This document shows, one piece after another, positions 38,032 through 50,597 of a DNA stretch of 64,000 nucleotides (the stretch's first letter is position 1; each line of letters begins with the position of its first letter). The position numbers were made by a program, and so were the translations under genes. The notes beneath the pieces are model-generated. The model saw only the letters and a program-made list of their open reading frames with translations. It was not told the origin of the DNA and searched no databases. The stretch covers positions 24,284,717-24,348,716 of the forward strand of contig CM077828.1 of NCBI GenBank assembly GCA_039720395.1, read 5' to 3'. This DNA is from Liquidambar formosana (Eukaryota > Streptophyta > Magnoliopsida > Saxifragales > Altingiaceae).

Positions 38032-38039
38032 TTTATATA
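38032..38039 (-). promoter_or_regulatory. TATA box of MYB copy B (TATATAAA)
   Basis: Canonical TATATAAA on the coding strand, about 190 bp upstream of the ATG, inside a promoter segment shared by all three MYB copies. Confidence 0.7.
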
Positions 38040-38299
38040 GCGAAGAACAGACCAAGGAGGTGTTAACGCTGACGAAAGAAGACGTAAAAGGGTGGTGCCG
38101 TCAAAGAGTCAAAGTGTGACGGCAAGGTGCATTTACTCATGGCTTGCAAAAAGTCAGCTTTGCATTGAGCCCCATCTTCTGCCTCACTAACCGCGTGGCA
38201 TTCAATAAGGCATCGTGGTTGCACGGACACCGAAAACCCCTCGTACATTCTACCCCATCTAAATTAGCTCTACAATTTATACCATGAATCAGTAAAAAG

Positions 38300-38570
38300 T
38301 ATTCCCTCTTTATCACAAAATACGTCATATTTGATAAAACACATTGTTTAAAAAAAAAATTATTTCATTGATTTGTAATTTTTTAAACTCTATTTTTTTA
38401 AAAGTATTCTCTCATATTTTTTATTTGGTTTTGTATTGAAAGTAATTATTGAAATAACAAGAGGTAATATAAAAAATTTAAAAAATTATGATTTGACTTT
38501 TCAAAATGAACAAATATTTTAAGACAAAAAAATTACAAAAATAACCTATTTTTATGGGATGGAGAGAGTA
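38300..38570. mobile_element. Stowaway-like MITE upstream of MYB copy B
   Basis: Ends TATTCCCTCTTTATCACAAA and inverse-like ATGGGATGGAGAGAGTA, with TA at each edge. The counterpart in unit C is at 60336-60612, so it predates the duplication. Confidence 0.7.
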
Positions 38571-38731
38571 GATAAATTTTTTGTAACTCTTTCACGTTAT
38601 CATAAAAATATCACAAAGGAATGAGCAGCTGGGGCCAAATTTTAATGGTTGCATGTACGAACCTATTATAAGGATGGAGCCATAATATGGGAATGTGGAA
38701 ATTTCCTCACCTGGACTTTCGTTTTGTTCTT

Positions 38732-39004
38732 CTCCCTTCATTTCAAAATAAGTATCTATTTTTTTTTTGGGATGTTTCAAAATGATTGTCATATGTTAAA
38801 AGTCATTGGTTTTTTTTTATTCATTTCTTAAAATACCCTTAAAAATGTATTTTCTATCTTCCTAATGTTTTGAACACTTGAGGGCAAAATTAGAATATCA
38901 AAATATATGCATTGATGTGAAAGCATTTAATAAGGTTTCCTTAAAAAACGTGTTTTTTTTTTTTTTTTTTTTCAAAGGAGATGATCAATTTGAAACAGAG
39001 GGAG
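38732..39004. mobile_element. Second Stowaway MITE upstream of MYB copy B
   Basis: Starts CTCCCTTCATTTCAAAATAAG and ends TTTGAAACAGAGGGAG. The counterpart in unit C is at 60774-61039. Related to the MITE in intron 2 of MYB copy A. Confidence 0.8.
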
Positions 39005-39540
39005 TATTTTATATCTTAAACTTCTTGAAATTCTAGATTTACTTTATCCCAAAAAATTTCACCCATTTATTTTTGCATTTTTATCCTTTATAAACACCAG
39101 TAATATCTCATTATACTAAGAAAGACTCAATACCCTCTTAGATGTTTTTTTTATTGAAATATGTTTTATTAACGGAATATAATTATAATTTTTTTCACCT
39201 CAAAATCATAAGATAAAAGAAAATGTTTAATCTAAAATTTCTTAGAGTCTTTGAATTAAGATATAAAGTAATAGAAAGCAACTAAAGTTCACCACTCCTG
39301 AACTAAAGTCATGGATCCATTCTGCTCATTGGCAATTTTAATTAATTTTTAACTTTATATAATTTACATAAGCAGTTGTACGAACAAACACGTATACTAT
39401 GGTGTACTTTAATAAATTTACTAAAATTAATCAAAATTTAATCAAAGTAAACCATTTCTTCTCAGTGGGGGTTGGGGCACTTTAACAAATTTAACCAAAA
39501 TTACTTATCCAAATATTTTTTTTAAAAAAATTATCAAAAA

Positions 39541-39783
39541 TTAATTGATTGCACGTTGGCACAAATACACCATAGTGCATCCGCCCCTTTGAATAGTGGC
39601 TGCTAGGTTTTTGATAACTTTTTGGACCTCATCACAGAAATGGTTTTTGTCAAAGGAATTTAAACCAAATTTGTCAGGATTTGTGCTGGTCATGACTGAT
39701 GGAGTGATGGCGTAGGTGGGGTGTGTGCATTTCCTTACATCAATCTTTGGCCCGGGGAGGGGGTGGTGGTAATTTTGTCGCAT
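39541..39783 (-). pseudogene. Exon-like open fragment of unknown origin (unit B)
   Basis: An 80-residue minus-strand frame with ordinary protein composition, including PGPKIDVRKCTHPTYAITPS and STNPDKFGLNSFDKNHF. The same frame is open in unit C (61593-61822 part), with both synonymous and replacement differences and one single-base indel near its N-terminal side. I do not recognise the family. It sits at the very edge of the duplicated unit, so it may be a gene piece caught by a transposon or by the duplication. Confidence 0.35.
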
Positions 39784-39834
39784 TAATCTTTTATCTTCAA
39801 TTTAGAAAAATGCTACAATATTGGACAAACTCAC

Positions 39835-42208
39835 TGTTGGAAATTATATGTATTACTTATGTAATTCTATCAAAATAATATGCATATAATATACGAATAA
39901 ATTCTGGATTACACAAACGTACAGAATATAGAAGATAATAGAAATAGAAATAAATTCTGGAAAATTCACAAACTTACCGATTACAGAAGATAATAAAAAC
40001 ATAACTGGATTGATCAAGGCTAGCGTTTGATGTTATGTCCTTAAGACAGATTTCTCCCTTCACTTAATTGGTACTTTGAGTCTCTTAGACGTCTGCCTCT
40101 CAGGATACAATGATCTGCTACACAAAAGAAATCTGTGTGTCTGGCGAACCCACTGTGTCCTTACTCTTTCTCTTAAATAGTAAGAAAATTCAACTTTTGA
40201 TTAACCTCTAATTGACTGCAAAAATGCAGTTTAAATAAACAACTCAGAAGTGACTCTCCAAAACAATTCAAAAGGCACATTGATCAAGTGTGTCTTTTGT
40301 TTATGACTGTTCTGGGTTAACAGACAGACATGACTTAACGGTAATTAAATTAATTAGCAAAAATAAATGTGAGTGCACCTTTTTTTCGCCACGCGCTCGC
40401 CCTTTCCTCTTTTACTTGGTGTTTTACCTGCTCTTTACTTCTGATGGTGGTGCTAACCCAAGGGATTGACATAGGAATGAGAGTCGCCACCTGGAAGGGT
40501 CCAGGACCAATTTTGTTCACCAGAGAAAGGTTCGGAGCTAAGGTACATGTTGGGAAGGTGTTAGGCACCCAACAATGCCCGGTAATAAACCGGCCCTCAT
40601 TGTGTATTCATTGACCATATTTAGTATTTTAATTTAATCCAAATTGCTTTACATCATGCAAAACACATACGGATGCCATAACATAAAACAATAAAAAAAA
40701 AATATATTATATATATATATAAACATGGCATGTGAAGCATGAAGTAAGTAAAAAAAAAACATGTAAAGTATACGTGCATATAATACAATGATCACATGAA
40801 TAGTAAAAGGGGAAAAGAAGTAATGGAAACAATGATGAAAAAAGAAAGTGATGAAGGAGTAATGATTATACCAATAGCAAGAATCCGGGAAATAAGATTA
40901 TCATGCGTACGCACACTATGAATATGTGTACACATGATTTGTCATGTGCACGCATGGCAGAGACATGCGTACACATGACTTCACTATTTTACTTTCCCCA
41001 TGATTAAACCGATTTTCCTGCAGAGAGGTTAGTCTGAGCAAATTTTACATGTAACAAAATTACTATCTAAACAGCTTATGCAATTCTATATAAAAAAAAA
41101 TATGCTTATACCTCTTGCAAATAAAGCAGGTTGATGTTTAGATTGTCCCTCAGGTCTACTGCCAACTTGGCGGTGTCTCTTCCTTTGAGTTAGGCAAGCT
41201 TTTCCCTTTCCTCACTGATTGACTCTCTGTTATCTTCTCACTATTCTTTCTCTCACCATTCCTTTTCTATCCAGCATAATACCCTCTCAATATAAGAGTC
41301 CTTCTTTTTCTTCCCCCCCCCTCGAACTCCTAATAGCCCCCTCTATTTATAGGGAAAAATCTCCGTGTAGGATCGTCACCCCTGACCTCACTCCTCACTC
41401 CCTTCTTCATTATAAACGAGGCGTAGTGCCTGCCAGATGATAATTTCCCTCACAGAAAACTATCCCTGACAACCTCTCGACTCTGATGGAAAGCTGGCCA
41501 TCTCTTCTCTATTTCTTTCACCTAACATCCCACTTCCCTTTTTTTTTATACAGAAGATTACCTTCCCCCACTTTTTACACTTCCCCACATCCACCTACCA
41601 TCCCACTTCTTTCTTCATAGGAGATTCCTTTCCCCACTTTCTTTTTACGCTTCCCTACATCCACCTACCGCTCCACTTGCTTGCTTTGCTCGCAGGAAAT
41701 AGACCCAAATTGACAATAAACATCATAGACCTCATCATCGGGAACTCACCATCAAAATGTAGGGACAAAATGGGATGTCTACAATAAATTTTGCTTAAAA
41801 AATAACACACATGGGTCAGTCTTATTGACCCCACCCCATCCAACCCGGCCCGGCTCGGTTCGGGCGGGCGTGCCCGTGTGTTTTTAGATCCAAACCCAAT
41901 GTTGGCTAGGTCCTCCCCCCTCACAAAACTTGGGTGCCCTTTGGACCCAAACCATAGGTCCAAAGTATGTGTATATGAATTCACTCAGAATTTCATAATT
42001 ATCCAATGTGGGACAAGCCTTATTACTATTTTTTCAACTAACTATTCAAGAGTGACTTTAGAGAATAATTTCTCATTTAACCATTAATGATTTTGGCCAA
42101 TTAAATATTCAAATTAAATCTTTATATAGAGATTAATTAATTCCAATATAGGACCCACCTCAAATTACACATAGGACCCACATTAATAAATGGCCAACAT
42201 CTCTAACA
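39835..42208 (-). repeat. 3' LTR of the copia element (interrupted)
   Basis: Starts TGTTAGA and ends TCCAACA, the short inverted termini (TGTTRGA / TCYAACA) expected of an LTR, and lies directly after a polypurine tract. The insert 40368-41783 plus one 5-bp duplication interrupts it. The target-site duplication of the copia element cannot be checked because the other end is lost. Confidence 0.85.
40368..41783 (-). mobile_element. Solo LTR (gypsy-like), 1416 bp, nested in the copia LTR
   Basis: On the minus strand it starts TGTAGACATCCCATTTTGTC and ends GCACTCACA. It is flanked on both sides by the 5-bp duplication ATAAA (40363-40367 and 41784-41788, plus strand). TG...CA ends, length and a 5-bp TSD identify a complete solo LTR. 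The TGTAGACA start and an inner GGTGGCGACTCTCATTCC stretch resemble plant Ty3/gypsy LTRs; this superfamily call is inference. A short imperfect tandem repeat (about 41520-41690) lies in its 5' part. Confidence 0.85.
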
Positions 42209-42792
42209 ATCCCCCACATGAATGGAAATTGGTTGGATATCTATGCAAATGAAAATGCTAACACAAAAGAGAGTAAGTATGGAAAGTCCTTGCATAGGAT
42301 AGGTGGCTTGTGGCTTTGAACCTTCCCTTGTGAAAGACTATCGGATTTGCTGGCTGATTGGTGAACGTGATGTCTTGAACTATTCAGTTGTTTGTGCAAA
42401 CCAAGACAATAGAATTCACACAGTTCCTTCCCGAACACAGTTTGGTTCTCATAATTATGTTCATTTTGCCCCTGAACAATTCCTAGTTTCTATGAGTGCT
42501 TTAGAGAATATAGCTTTATAATTCTCATAGAAGCGGCCCCTTCTACACTCATATAGGTGATTCTTATTAAGAGCATCCTGCTATACCGCACTTGGATTTC
42601 CAAGATATAAGAACCATTAAAAGCTTAGTTTATCCTTGTACACGCTACCAGCATCACTTTTTCATCATAGGAATAGGTAGAAAAGTTATCTCTAAAGTGA
42701 TTCCACTAAGTCACACACAATTCGGTTGTCCCTTTGAACCTAGATCTTGGGATCTCCATTCAGCTAGGTAGGGTTGCTATTATGGTAACTTT

Positions 42793-43260
42793 TTAAGATG
42801 TAGGCTTTAAACCCATTTCTTTGAATGAACTATATACTTGCTCTCTAGTTAAACATTTCGTTAACGAATCCGCAATATTATCATTTGACTTTATATAGCC
42901 AATAGATATAACTCCACTTGAGAGTAATTGTCTAACGGTAATGTGTCTTCGATGAATGTGTCGAGACTTATCGTTATACATATTATTCTATGCCCTTCCA
43001 ATAGCCGATTAGCTATCGCAATGTATACAAATTGCTGGCACTAGGTTTTGACCACATTGGAATATCTTCTAGGAAATGACGAAGCTACTCAGCTTCTTCG
43101 CTAGCTTTATCTAAAGCTATAAATTCCTATTCCATTGTGGATCTTGCAATGTACGTTTGTTTGTAAGATTTCTAAGACACCGCTCCACCTCCAAGTGTGA
43201 AGACATATCCACTTGTTGATTTAGAATCTTTTGTATTAGATATCCAGTTTGCATCACTAT
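42793..43260 (-). pseudogene. Copia RNase H domain remnant
   Basis: Minus-strand translation in broken frames gives [20 protein letters not shown] near 43195-43260 and, at the C-terminal end, an intact stretch with NDNIADSLTKCLTREQ (42793-42981), both typical of copia RNase H. Stop codons interrupt the domain. Confidence 0.85.
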
Positions 43261-43482
43261 ACCCTTCTAGTACAGCTGGATATCCTGAGTAATGTAATCC
43301 ATAGTTTAGAGTATATTTCAAATATCTAAGTACTCTAACAATTGTCTTCCAGCTGGTTTGGCCCTGGGTTACAAGTGTATCTACTCAATTTACTAACTGA
43401 GTATACTATGTTAGGTCGTGTTCGTACAGTTCATAACGTACATTAGACTCCCAATGATTTAAGAATACTCTAATTGAGATAT

Positions 43483-44568
43483 TCATTTACCTCCATTTTT
43501 AGTTAAATGAAGATTTATGTCCGCGGGTGTTCTTGTTGGATTATAATCAAATTGATTAAATTTCCTTAGAATTTTCTCAATATAATGTGATTGAGATAAC
43601 ACTAGTCCATCGAACGTTTTAGAAATCTTGATTCCTAAGATGACATCCGCAATACCCATATCTTTCATGTCGAACTTACTAGTCAACATCTTCTTGGTAA
43701 CTTTAATGATATCATTATTGCTACCCATAATTAGCATATCATCTACGTATAGACAAATAATGACATAGCCATTTGTAGTCTCTTTGACATACACACACTT
43801 GTCACATTCATTGATTCTAAATCCATTTGACATTTTTACTCTATCAAATTTTTAGTGCCATTGCTTAGGTGCTTGCTTTAAACCATATAATGATTTAACA
43901 AGCCTGCAAACTTTATTTTCTTTTCCTGGAACAATGAACCCTTCTAGTTGTTCCATATAAATTTCCTCATTTAATTCACCATTTAAGAATGTCATTTTAA
44001 CATCCATTTGATGTATCTCAAGCTTATGCACAGCTGCAATAGCTAATAACATCCTAATAGACGTTATTCTTGAAACTGGTGAATATGTATCAAAATAGTC
44101 TACTCCTTTTCTTTGTCTAAATCCTTTGGCTACAAGTCTCGCCTTGTATTTATCAATTAATCCATCTGCTTTCATCTTTCTCTTGAATATCCATTTATAT
44201 CCAAGAGGTTTATTCCCTGGTGGAAGGTCCACCAATTCCCATATATGATTTTGCATAGTGGATTCAATTTCGCTATTTACAGCTTCTTTCCAAAGGGGTG
44301 CTTCTGGAGTGGACATAGCTTCTTTGAAGCTTTGAGGTTCATTTTCTAACAAATATGTTAGAAAATCCGGGTCATAGGATTTTGACGTCCTAGCTCTTTT
44401 ACTACGTCTAGGCTCAGCTTCACGATCTTTGTCTATAGACTTTTGGTCTTGATCGTGACTAGTCGTAGTCTTATAAGTTCTTTTGAGAGAACTTGTCTCA
44501 TGTGTAGGATTGTATGGAAATATATTTTCAAAAAATGATGCATTCCTAAATTCAATTATGGTATTCAC
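43483..44568 (-). pseudogene. Copia reverse transcriptase, interrupted
   Basis: The first part (44568-43852) contains GYKWIFKRKMKADG, KARLVAKGF, DYFDTYSPVSR, HQMDVKMTFLNGELNEEIYM and SLYGLKQAPKQWH, then a TAA at 43852-43854. The same frame resumes at 43833-43483 with LYVDDMLIMG, the catalytic YVDD box. The stop lies between the palm motifs, so no full enzyme is made. Confidence 0.93.
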
Positions 44569-44751
44569 ATGTATATCAGAAATTTCAGATTTATGAACAA
44601 AGAATCGATATGCACTACTATTATTAGCCTAACCAATAAATACACAATCAATTGTTTTTGGTCCTATCTTAACTCTTTTAGGAATAGGAACCGCTACCTT
44701 GGCCAAACAACCTTACACTTTCATGAATTTATATGAAGGTTCTCGACATTT

Positions 44752-45795
44752 CTATAATTCATAGGGTGTTTTGTTTATAAATTTGCGAGGTATTTTATTA
44801 AGTATATAATTCGCAGAAAGCACTGCTTCCCCCCATAAGTTCTGAGGTAAACCCGAACTTATCAACATAGCATTCATAATTTCTTTTAAGGTTCTGTTTT
44901 TGCGTTTGGCAATTCTGTTTTGTTGTGGTGAATAAGGTGCAGTGGTTTGGTGTATAATGCCATGGTTTGAACAAAATTCACCAAATGGATCGAATTCATA
45001 TTCACCACCTCTATCATTTCTTAGAACTTTAATATTTTTACTAAGTTGATTCTCAACCTCATTTTTGTAATGTATAAACATTTTCAAGGCCTCATCCTTA
45101 CTCCTTAACAAGTACACATAACAATATCTCGTGTAATCATCAATAAAAGTAATAAAATACTTTTTGCCTCCTCTAGTTTGAACAAATTTTAAATCACAAA
45201 GATCCGTATGAATCAATTCTAGAGGTTCAATACTTCTTTCAATAGAATGAAAAGATGTCCTAGTTAATTTTGATTTCACACATACTTCACATTTATGATT
45301 AGGATCAATATTAAACTTAGGCAAATATTCCAAGTTCATTAATCTACGCAAAGAACCATAATTTACATGTCTTAGCCTACCATACCATACATTAACTAAC
45401 TCAACAATATAAACAGAATATGTGTTTTTATTAATCTTAGAAACAATAGTCATTACATTCATCTTAAATAGCCCATTGCTCATGTACCCTTTCCCCACAT
45501 ACATCCCACTCTTACTAAGTACAAACTTATCAGACTCAAAGACTAATTTGAAACCATTTTTACTCAATAATGACCCCGAAACAAGATTCTTGTGAATATC
45601 GGGCACATGCAGCACATCATTGAGAGTAAGCTCTTTCCTAGAAGTCATTTTCAAGATCACCTTTCCATGTCTTTCAATTTTGGAAATTGAGGAGTTGCCC
45701 AGGAAAAGTTGTTCTTCATTATCCATCGGTTGATAAGTAGAGAACATCTTCTTGTCCATACAAACATGGAGAGTTGCACCGGTATCCACCCACTA
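44752..45795 (-). pseudogene. Copia protease (C-terminal part) and integrase
   Basis: The protease active site DTGAT lies at the beginning, directly after a TAG at 45793-45795. The integrase follows, with the HCCH-type CEVC zinc region and the D,D,E core ([33 protein letters not shown]). The frame stops at 44752 and separate stops follow before the reverse transcriptase. Confidence 0.9.
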
Positions 45796-45927
45796 TTCTT
45801 TGGGATTGCTGCCCACCAAATTCACTTCAGAAATGATCACAGAAAGTTGTATATCATTGATCGAATCCAAAATATTTTCCATTTCAATCACATTTGCTTG
45901 AGCCTTTTTGTTGGTTCGTTGGTTCTT

Positions 45928-46332
45928 TCACTTGCGACAATCTTTTGCACGATGTCCTGGTTTGTCACACACATAGCAATTGCCCTTGAACCTCTTTGAG
46001 TCACCACCCTTGGAATTTTGGGATAATCTTTGGCCTGAGTGCTTCCTCTTTTTATTATTATTTTTTTGCACTTCCACTATATTAGCCTTAGACTCCATGG
46101 GATTTTTACCGTTATTCTTTTCAGAATTTCGATTGTCTTCTTCAATCCTTAACCTTATGATTAAGTCATCAAGGCTCATCTCTTTGCGCTTGTGCTTCAA
46201 ATAATTTTTAAAATCCTTCCACGACAATGGAAATTTTTCAATAATTGCAGCCACTGAAAAGGATTCACTAACCAACATACCTTCAGTATGTATTTCATGT
46301 AAAATTAATTGAAACTCTTGCACTTGATTAGG
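45928..46332 (-). pseudogene. Copia gag C-terminal part with zinc knuckle
   Basis: Retrotransposon capsid/nucleocapsid remnant. It ends with a CX2CX4HX4C zinc knuckle ([14 protein letters not shown]) for RNA binding, preceded by a Lys/Asn-rich linker. The N-terminal half is absent because the element ends at the unit C boundary. Confidence 0.9.
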
Positions 46333-47559
46333 TAATGGTATCTATTATCTATTATCTCTTATATATCACGGAGGATTGGTTACCTATAGCTGTGCCTCGT
46401 GTCAGTTTTCTTCTTATTTTTTTTTCTTTTTCTTTTATTTCTTTTTTAAATCACATGCTCAACAGTGAAATAAAGTTTAAAAAAAACTTTTTTCAAAAAA
46501 TTACATTTTGGTGATTATTTTCTACCTTAATACCAATAAAGGATATAAGGTGTCAACTTGCTACAAATTAACTATATACATGCCTAAAAGGATTACTAAT
46601 TTCTTTTATTTCATATTACATTGAAAATTGATCACTAAAACGTAATTTTCCCAAAAAGTTACTTTTAGTGACTTTTGAGGAAATTGCTATTTTAGTGATC
46701 ACTTTCCATCTTAATACCAAAAAAAAAAGTTATTCTCTATCAACTTGTTACAGATTGACTGTACATGTGCTTCAAAATGACTACTTCCTTACTTTGTTTG
46801 GTATCAAGTTAAGAAGTGGTCATCAAAAAGTAATTTCCCTAACTTTTTTTTTATAGTGTGCACTGCTCTTTTTCATGCAAGAAAATTTTCATTTGGTATT
46901 CACCACATGTTTCTTTGTTTTCATGTGAAAGAATCGAAAAATCCAAACTTTGTAAACTACTATATTTATTCGTTTTCTCTTATGCCTATTCATCTTTTCT
47001 ATCAAAAATTGAACATATAAAATTATAAATAGTCATAATAAGAAAGAGAGACAAATTGAGGGAAAAAGGATTTAAAAAAAAAAAAAAAACGACACGTCGT
47101 AGTCTTCAAATTCTCTTGATCTGTCTTTAACAAAAAAAAAAAAAAAAAAAAAAAAACTATTTTAATCAAAATTCCTCAGATGGTTTATTACCTAAAATTA
47201 AAAAGATCTATGCATTATTTTATTTTCTTCTCCTTCCCTTTTCGCTCCTCCAGTTCTCTTTCTCTCTCTAAACTTTTCCTTCTCCCTCTCTCACTTCCCA
47301 ACTTAATAGCAAACAAAGGAAATTGGTAGTCATTTTAAAACATGCATATAGTCAATTTGTAGCAAGTTGATTGATAATATTCTTAACATATGCCCTTAAG
47401 CTGCAATTAAGGAGACAATCATTATATGGAAGTAGTGATAATACATAGAAAATAGTACAAATTACTTACAAAACTATAAAAATGTTTTAAAAATTTTACA
47501 AATACATTTTTACCAAACGAGGGGTATCTTAAATCATTAGGCCCAAACTAATCCCTTAT

Positions 47560-47672
47560 GATGCATAAACCATTCGCAAGTCTATGCATCCGATAGTAAG
47601 GGAGCGAAGACACGAACTCAAGACTTGATTCTTAAGCCATCGTTCTTTGCCATCTGAGCTACCATTGCGAGC
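47560..47672 (-). repeat. tRNA-derived SINE-like repeat (unit C)
   Basis: Counterpart of 28020-28140 with the same box A/box B pair (box A TAGCTCAGATGGC here). Confidence 0.55.
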
Positions 47673-47685
47673 GTGTATATATATA

Positions 47686-47856
47686 AGATGATGATCGGGT
47701 AAGTACATGCTAATATAAATTATATCAACACTCACATTGGAGGTTGTACCTTATGCATAAATAGGTTAAGAGGTACACTGAGCCAATACAAGGGATACAA
47801 CCCCTAATGCATAATGCTGATATAACTTATATCAACATGTGATGACCTGATCAGTG

Positions 47857-47857
<1 letters not shown>
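47686..47857. mobile_element. Micron-like MITE in TA repeat (unit C)
   Basis: Counterpart of 28184-28445 but without the extra half copy. Starts GATGATGATCGGGTAAG, ends GACCTGATCAGTG, and is followed by about 19 TA units (47859-47896). Confidence 0.65.
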
Positions 47858-47900
<43 letters not shown>

Positions 47901-48239
47901 TATTTTTCACAATATTTATTCTTACATACTTCACCCGTGCAACTTATAAACTAGTACACTCAATAAAGAGTGAGTTGAATTTCTAATTTTCTAATAATTA
48001 TGAAGGACTACGGCTCTTACCGATATGAATGTTACAGAAAGAAGAGTGCATACACAATAAAATACTTTTCTAAGCAAGGGAAAATAATTCAAAATTCTAG
48101 GTATTTTAATATAAACATCAACCATGAATTCTTGAACTGGCATCCTGAATTGAGTTATTTCCTGGACCCACGTTCCTTACAATGTTGGTTGTGAGGTTTT
48201 TTTGGACCTTAGGGGAATTTTTAAAATAGGGTCCTCATA

Positions 48240-48645
48240 CCCAGATATGTATTTTTTCCTAATACCAACATAATTAAAGTTTGTTTGCATATCTCGCTGG
48301 TTCTAATTTTTTAAAGTTTTAGAAAAATATAAAAGGTTTGAAGAAAACTAATTGCATTACCCACTTGAACGCATAAGAAAATTTTTTCAAAACTCTTTTG
48401 TTTGAGTAAACTTTTTGGCCAAAAATTAAACAAATACAGTAAAAGATCAAGAAATTTACTTAAACGATAAATTTTGGAAAAAACTTTTTCTTGCAAGGTT
48501 GTTCAAAATAATGTTTTCTAATGAATTATGTAACAAATTTTTATAAAAAGCTTTTATATTTTTTGGTAAAACTTTGATAAATAAAAATTAGTGAGGTGTG
48601 TAAATAAAATTATTAAGGGGTTGCAATAAGCCAATAACCGTTCTC
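48240..48645. mobile_element. Diverged foldback MITE (unit C)
   Basis: Unit C counterpart of 28770-29190, with inverted arms and the motif GTTGTTCAAAATAATGTTTTC. Confidence 0.5.
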
Positions 48646-49419
48646 TTTGGAAAAAAGAAAAAAATTAAGCTTACTACAAAAGTTAGTCCCAAAATGAAAC
48701 CCTCATTTTTTAACCAAAATGTGAAGCCCTAGGCGGCTGCCTTGCTCTTTGACCCCAAAACCGGTCTTGCTCCTTAATTAACCAAGATACTTTGCATGAA
48801 GGCCAGTGTTAGGATGTAGCATGTTATAGGCTCCTTATGATGGTCATTGGTCTAGTCTCCTTATGAGGTTGTATTTGTTGGAGGTTTTAAGCCAAAAATA
48901 AATGTGGGATCGATCCACATTTCTTTCAAGATGGATCTACATTGGAACGTGTTCATCTCGGTGCAGAGATTCAAGTCGTATATTTATTTTATTGAAGCCA
49001 TCTTTCTAAATCGATATCAATAATCTTTTCTCTTTTGATATTTTTGTTGTAGAACATTGGATATTTTTGTATATATTATTTTCCATACTAAAAGAATTGT
49101 AAGACTAAATGTGAAAGACTACAAGTGAAACAAATTAATAATGATTTTCACTAATGACACATTTATTTGGTTAGAATTAAAATAAAATAAAATGAGATTT
49201 CAATAGCCAGCACCATTAACCTGCTAACCTTTAAAATCTCATTTTATTTCATTTTGATTCTGAACAAACAAATAAGTTATAAAATATTTGTCTTAAGTTG
49301 TCTAAGAAAAAAATCAAAAGGAAAAAAAGGAAAAAAGGATGAGTGCTATACACTCCATGGCAATCATAGCTTCCATGTCCTTTGTACTAGCACACAGAGC
49401 GAAATAACAAAATGTTTAA

Positions 49420-50549
49420 GGGTAAATTACATTGACACCCCCTCTAAATTCTAACAATAACAAATACACCCCCTCACCTTATTAAAATTACACTGTCACC
49501 CCTTGCTTTACAAAATAACCTACAAAAACACCCCCTATCCCTCCCACTACCGTTAATAATACTGTTAAAACCAAGTGAAGCATGCCAAAACTTGTTTAAA
49601 ATACCTAAATTGCCCTTATTTTTGGATGACTGTTGCACATTGAAACAAAAAAGACCCAACACATTCATTCACCCCTTCACCAAGCTAGGGCTCCAATTTT
49701 GTAACCACCTCCTTGGTTAACTTTCTCCCTATCAATGTTGCCTTGGCATAAATTGTGAGTAAGGCAAAATTTATTAATGCCCAATGCCAAACCTATATGT
49801 CACAAGTTACATTAACTATATTTTGATTACATCATACAATAATAAAGTGAACACAATAACAATACATGTCCCAAATTAAGCCAAATACATAGAAATATTC
49901 ACAAATAAACATCCATACAGATTTAAGTTCATTCATCTATTACATATGTCCAAAAAGTTTACCATTATACCACTAAATAATCACCCCAAATATACCACCA
50001 TTTCAAAGTCCACTCAAAAAGTAGAGGCATTGCCACAAAAATATATGCCATCCATTTATGTACTTCTAGATCCATCATTTGGTAGCTTTCCAACACAAAA
50101 AACAGTTTCAAACTGCCCATAAGCTAATTGATATAAACCAAGAGAAAGGAAGCAAGATTTACAACCGTCAAGCAACTAGGAAGTTGGGAGGGGATAGTTG
50201 CATCTTGAATGTGATCTAAGTGTAGGTAGGATCTGTGATTGTTGGGTATGTTGTTATGCAAAATTATCTTGAAGTGGCAGCTAGGGACATGAATTTTTAG
50301 TTGAATAATATTGAGATTTTGAATAAATATATATATATATATAAACTAATCTTTTAACAAATATTAAAACTTGTTTATGTTCATGAGACCCGCTTGCTCA
50401 TACAAGCTAACTTTAGAGGCTAAATAAGCTCATTGATTTTATCATAGTTTAATGACCTTTTGGCTTTGATTTTTTTGTTTTGTATCAATTGCATTTTGAT
50501 TTTTTTTAATAGATATATATATATATATACATTTTGATTTTTTTTTAAT

Positions 50550-50597
<48 letters not shown>

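Larger units (their letters stand above)
26784..39786. repeat. Segmental duplication unit B (13.0 kb), direct repeat of unit C
   Basis: From ATGGTATCTATTATCTCTTA at 26784 to TTGTCGCATTAA at 39786 the sequence runs collinear with 46335-61822, with high identity and many small indels. The unit carries one intact MYB gene (copy B) plus intergenic sequence and several older MITEs/SINEs shared by both units. Apart from the MYB gene I support no coding gene in it. Long stretches without genes are 26784-35786 and 37845-39540. Confidence 0.95.
39835..46334 (-). mobile_element. Ty1/copia LTR retrotransposon, 5'-truncated and inactivated, with nested solo LTR
   Basis: Read on the minus strand the order is gag, protease, integrase, reverse transcriptase, RNase H, polypurine tract (GTGGGGGAT just before 42208) and a 3' LTR from TGTTAGAGATG (42208) to TTTCCAACA (39835). 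This gag-PR-INT-RT-RH order defines Ty1/copia. The 5' LTR and the start of gag are missing: the element stops at about 46334, exactly where duplicated unit C begins. Several stop codons break the polyprotein. The 3' LTR is split by a later LTR insertion at 40368-41783. Without that insertion the LTR is about 950 bp. Confidence 0.93.
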
